This document shows, piece after piece, positions 13,536 through 14,660 of a stretch of DNA of 14,660 bases (positions are counted from its first letter, which is position 1; every line of letters begins with the position of its first letter). Under the pieces are notes generated by a model, which saw only the letters and a program-made list of their open reading frames with translations, did not search any database and had not been told where the DNA came from. The stretch is from Mycolicibacillus parakoreensis (GTDB taxonomy: Bacteria > Actinomycetota > Actinomycetes > Mycobacteriales > Mycobacteriaceae). The position numbers and the translations under genes are program-made. The stretch is from the NCBI RefSeq assembly GCF_022370835.2, contig NZ_CP092366.2, positions 1-14,660 of the forward strand. The letters run 5' to 3'.

Positions 13536-14224
13536 CGCTTACGGCGCGCCGAGTATGGTCCGAGCCGCTGGCCGCCGCCACGTACCGCCCGGGCGGCGGC
13601 AGCCAACGCATCATCTGCGGCGGCAACCTCGGCGGCCTCGACCGCCGTGGCGGTGATCTGTTCGGCCTGCACCACCAGGGCAACAGCGCGGCGCACCGCC
13701 ACCAGCGCCGCGAACGTGCTCGGCGCGGGGGCGCGCACCTGGTGCTCACCGAAGCCCGCCGCCACGCCATCACGAACCCATGCGCCAAAACTCATGGAGT
13801 GCGTTCGGCCAGCCGCCCGCATTAACCGCATCAGCCGGGCTTCAGCACGCAACTTCACCAACCCGGTCAACGGCCCCCGACATACCTCCACCACGTTTGG
13901 CTCAGGCAAGCCTGCGCGCAGCTCGCGGGCGGCGGCCGCGACCCGCTGCGCGCACAGACCAATCGCCCCCGCACCGCCGCCGCGCTCATACCGCGCCCGA
14001 AGTGCCGCATTCAACAATCGGCCCGCCTGATTCAACGCGGCGACAGCCGCGTCATCGGCTACCGGTATGGGCGCGCGACCATCCGGTCCTTCAAGGGCTG
14101 CGATCGCCGTGCTCAGCACGGCATCGGCCGCCCCACCAGGGCGGCCACGCCAGTGGGCGGGCACACCCGCCCACACTCGGACCGTCGTAACCACGACGGC
14201 CGACGAGGATTGCGCGGCGACCAT
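13532..14224 (-). CDS. MobC-like relaxosome accessory protein (230 aa)
   Basis: The segment VAALNQAGRLLNAALRARYERG resembles the LNQ...N/LNxxx helix of MobC proteins, which open DNA at oriT and help the relaxase nick. The C-terminal half is helical and Ala-rich (FAALVAVRRAVALVVQAEQITATAVEAAEVAAADDALAA) and ends in a basic tail. It is the first gene of the operon, next to the putative oriT, as expected for such a protein. ATG 14224 is chosen because TAGGAT ends 8 nt upstream, suggesting a leaderless start; TTG 14233 would overlap that box. It is longer than typical MobC proteins, so other oriT-binding proteins are possible. Two palindromes lie directly upstream and could be its operators. Confidence 0.65.
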   Translation of the reverse strand: MVAAQSSSAVVVTTVRVWAGVPAHWRGRPGGAADAVLSTAIAALEGPDGRAPIPVADDAAVAALNQAGRLLNAALRARYERGGGAGAIGLCAQRVAAAARELRAGLPEPNVVEVCRGPLTGLVKLRAEARLMRLMRAAGRTHSMSFGAWVRDGVAAGFGEHQVRAPAPSTFAALVAVRRAVALVVQAEQITATAVEAAEVAAADDALAAAARAVRGGGQRLGPYSARRKR

Positions 14225-14278
14225 AGCCGCCAATCCTACCGCCCGACCAGGGCGGCCGGTGACATCTTTGATGTCACC
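14225..14278 (-). promoter_or_regulatory. Promoter and operator region of the mobilisation operon
   Basis: TAGGAT (14238 to 14233) is a likely -10 box 8 nt before ATG 14224. Just upstream is CCGCCC-GACCA-GGGCGG (14239-14255), and beyond it a 9-bp perfect dyad, GGTGACATC and GATGTCACC around TTT (14258-14278). The second dyad sits where a -35 region would lie, the usual place for a repressor. Confidence 0.5.
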
Positions 14279-14359
14279 CCCCGCTGCCGTGCAGCGGGCG
14301 AGTGACGCAATGGATAACGGCGTAGCCGGTATACATTGTGTCCAACTCGCTGCGTAGTC

Positions 14360-14422
14360 TTTGTGGCGTGAGAGGCCGGCCCCAGTTGTTGATGGGGTAA
14401 GTCCGGCCTCTCACGTCACAAA
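14360..14422 (+). other. Putative oriT: nested hairpin with nic-like core
   Basis: Outer arms 14360-14379 and 14403-14422 pair at 19 of 20 positions (the other is G-T). Nested inside is CCCCA/TGGGG with an 8-nt loop, directly followed by TAAGTCCGGCCT at 14398-14409. A hairpin followed by TAAGTGCGCCCT is how I remember the R1162/RSF1010 nic region, so the order and most bases agree. It lies about 135 nt upstream of the MobC-like gene. Confidence 0.5.
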
Positions 14423-14442
14423 AGGCGAGGGCGAAGCCATCG

Positions 14443-14462
14443 GAAGCGCCGCTAGGCGCTTC
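14443..14462. repeat. 8-bp hairpin GAAGCGCC/GGCGCTTC
   Basis: Perfect 8-bp dyad with a 4-nt loop (GCTA), between the putative oriT hairpin and the 27-bp inverted repeat. It may be part of the same protein-binding region. Confidence 0.45.
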
Positions 14463-14476
14463 GGACGACGCATGTA

Positions 14477-14562
14477 GGTGTGGGCCGTGTGCAGCACTTC
14501 TGGGGCGTCTTGTGCGGCGCTACGCGCGCACTCCGCCAGAAGTGCTGCACACGGCCCACACC
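14477..14562. repeat. 27-bp perfect inverted repeat with 32-nt spacer
   Basis: Arms 14477-14503 and 14536-14562 are exact reverse complements over 27 bases. The spacer contains a further GTGCG/CGCAC stem, so the whole 86 nt could extrude as one long cruciform or fold as a single strand. Candidates are a single-strand or double-strand replication origin, a second transfer site, or a recombination site. Confidence 0.7.
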
Positions 14563-14584
14563 GCTCGGCGCGCTGCGGCGCGCC

Positions 14585-14604
14585 GGCACACCGCCAGGTG
14601 TGCC
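14585..14604. repeat. 8-bp hairpin GGCACACC/GGTGTGCC
   Basis: Perfect 8-bp dyad with a 4-nt loop (GCCA), about 55 nt before the end of the window. A CCCC-GAA-GGGG stem follows at 14613-14623. Either may be a terminator or part of an origin. Confidence 0.4.
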
Positions 14605-14646
14605 TCCGACGGCCCCGAAGGGGACGACGCCGCGCCACCGCACCGC

Positions 14647-14652
14647 TACGAT
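14647..14652 (+). promoter_or_regulatory. Possible -10 box for the gene at base 1, if circular
   Basis: TACGAT fits TAnnnT and ends 8 nt before base 1 when the window ends are joined. The same -10 to start-codon distance (7-8 nt) is seen before three other genes in this window. Confidence 0.35.
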
Positions 14653-14660
14653 GAGCGACT

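Larger units (their letters stand above)
14279..14660. other. Gene-free, hairpin-dense region upstream of the mobilisation operon
   Basis: No credible gene is seen; the open frames here run through perfect inverted repeats. At least four strong dyads occur in about 250 nt: 14360-14422, 14443-14462, 14477-14562 and 14585-14604. Such density next to relaxosome genes points to oriT and perhaps a replication origin as well. A TACGAT -10 box at 14647-14652 would serve the gene at base 1 if the molecule is circular. Confidence 0.6.

Noticed and set aside
14411..14638. Open frame of 75 codons on the minus strand in the hairpin region
   Set aside because: It runs through the 27-bp perfect inverted repeat and other dyads, has no start signal, and its protein is Arg- and Cys-rich noise.

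Overview
The window looks like a complete, or nearly complete, mobilisable plasmid of about 14.7 kb from a high-GC actinobacterium, most likely a Mycobacterium. The grounds are the very high GC with GC-rich third codon positions, a protein whose C-terminal part resembles the mycobacterial DUF5632/DUF5631 (Rv3899c-like) family found beside type VII secretion loci, a lipoprotein with a clear lipobox, and several genes whose TAnnnT -10 box lies only 7-8 nt before the start codon, as in mycobacterial leaderless transcripts. Replication, partition, resolution and mobilisation functions sit together and no chromosomal gene is present. The first base is the A of an ATG, and the last bases supply a -10 box for that ATG if the ends are joined, so the record is probably a circle cut at a start codon.

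Layout. (1) 1-5022, almost all minus strand: a putative replication initiator (52-1308), a small ribbon-helix-helix-like protein (1406-1609), a protein of unknown function (1658-2236), a long Ala/Pro-rich DUF5632/DUF5631-type protein (2233-4230), a lipoprotein (4227-4724) and a small leaderless gene (4762-5022). (2) 5000-6118: partition locus with ParA (5144-5776), a ribbon-helix-helix centromere-binding partner (5819-6118), and inverted repeats before and after parA. (3) 6119-8600: a symmetrical accessory block bounded by a perfect 40-bp inverted repeat. It has two small plus-strand genes facing three minus-strand genes, one of them a complete serine recombinase, and a 21-bp inverted repeat where the two arms meet. 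(4) 8600-9600: a less GC-rich insert holding a DUF3800 (RNase H-like) gene, several palindromes and a degenerate direct repeat on each side. (5) 9605-14224, minus strand: a four-gene mobilisation operon (MobC-like protein, relaxase, four-segment membrane protein, VirD4-type coupling protein) with 4-nt stop/start overlaps throughout. (6) 14225-14660: non-coding, packed with hairpins, and probably holding the origin of transfer.

How it works together. Rep and the small DNA-binding protein would set replication and copy number, with a strong hairpin terminator on the opposite strand just before rep that could belong to a control RNA. ParA and its partner segregate the plasmid, and the serine recombinase may resolve multimers or act on the 40-bp repeats. 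The relaxase and MobC-like protein would act at the hairpin region and pass DNA to the coupling protein. No VirB4, pilus or ESX membrane-complex gene is visible, so transfer would need a channel from elsewhere in the cell. The lipoprotein and DUF5632/DUF5631 pair may link the plasmid to a host type VII system, but that is inference. About eight genes have no function I can name.
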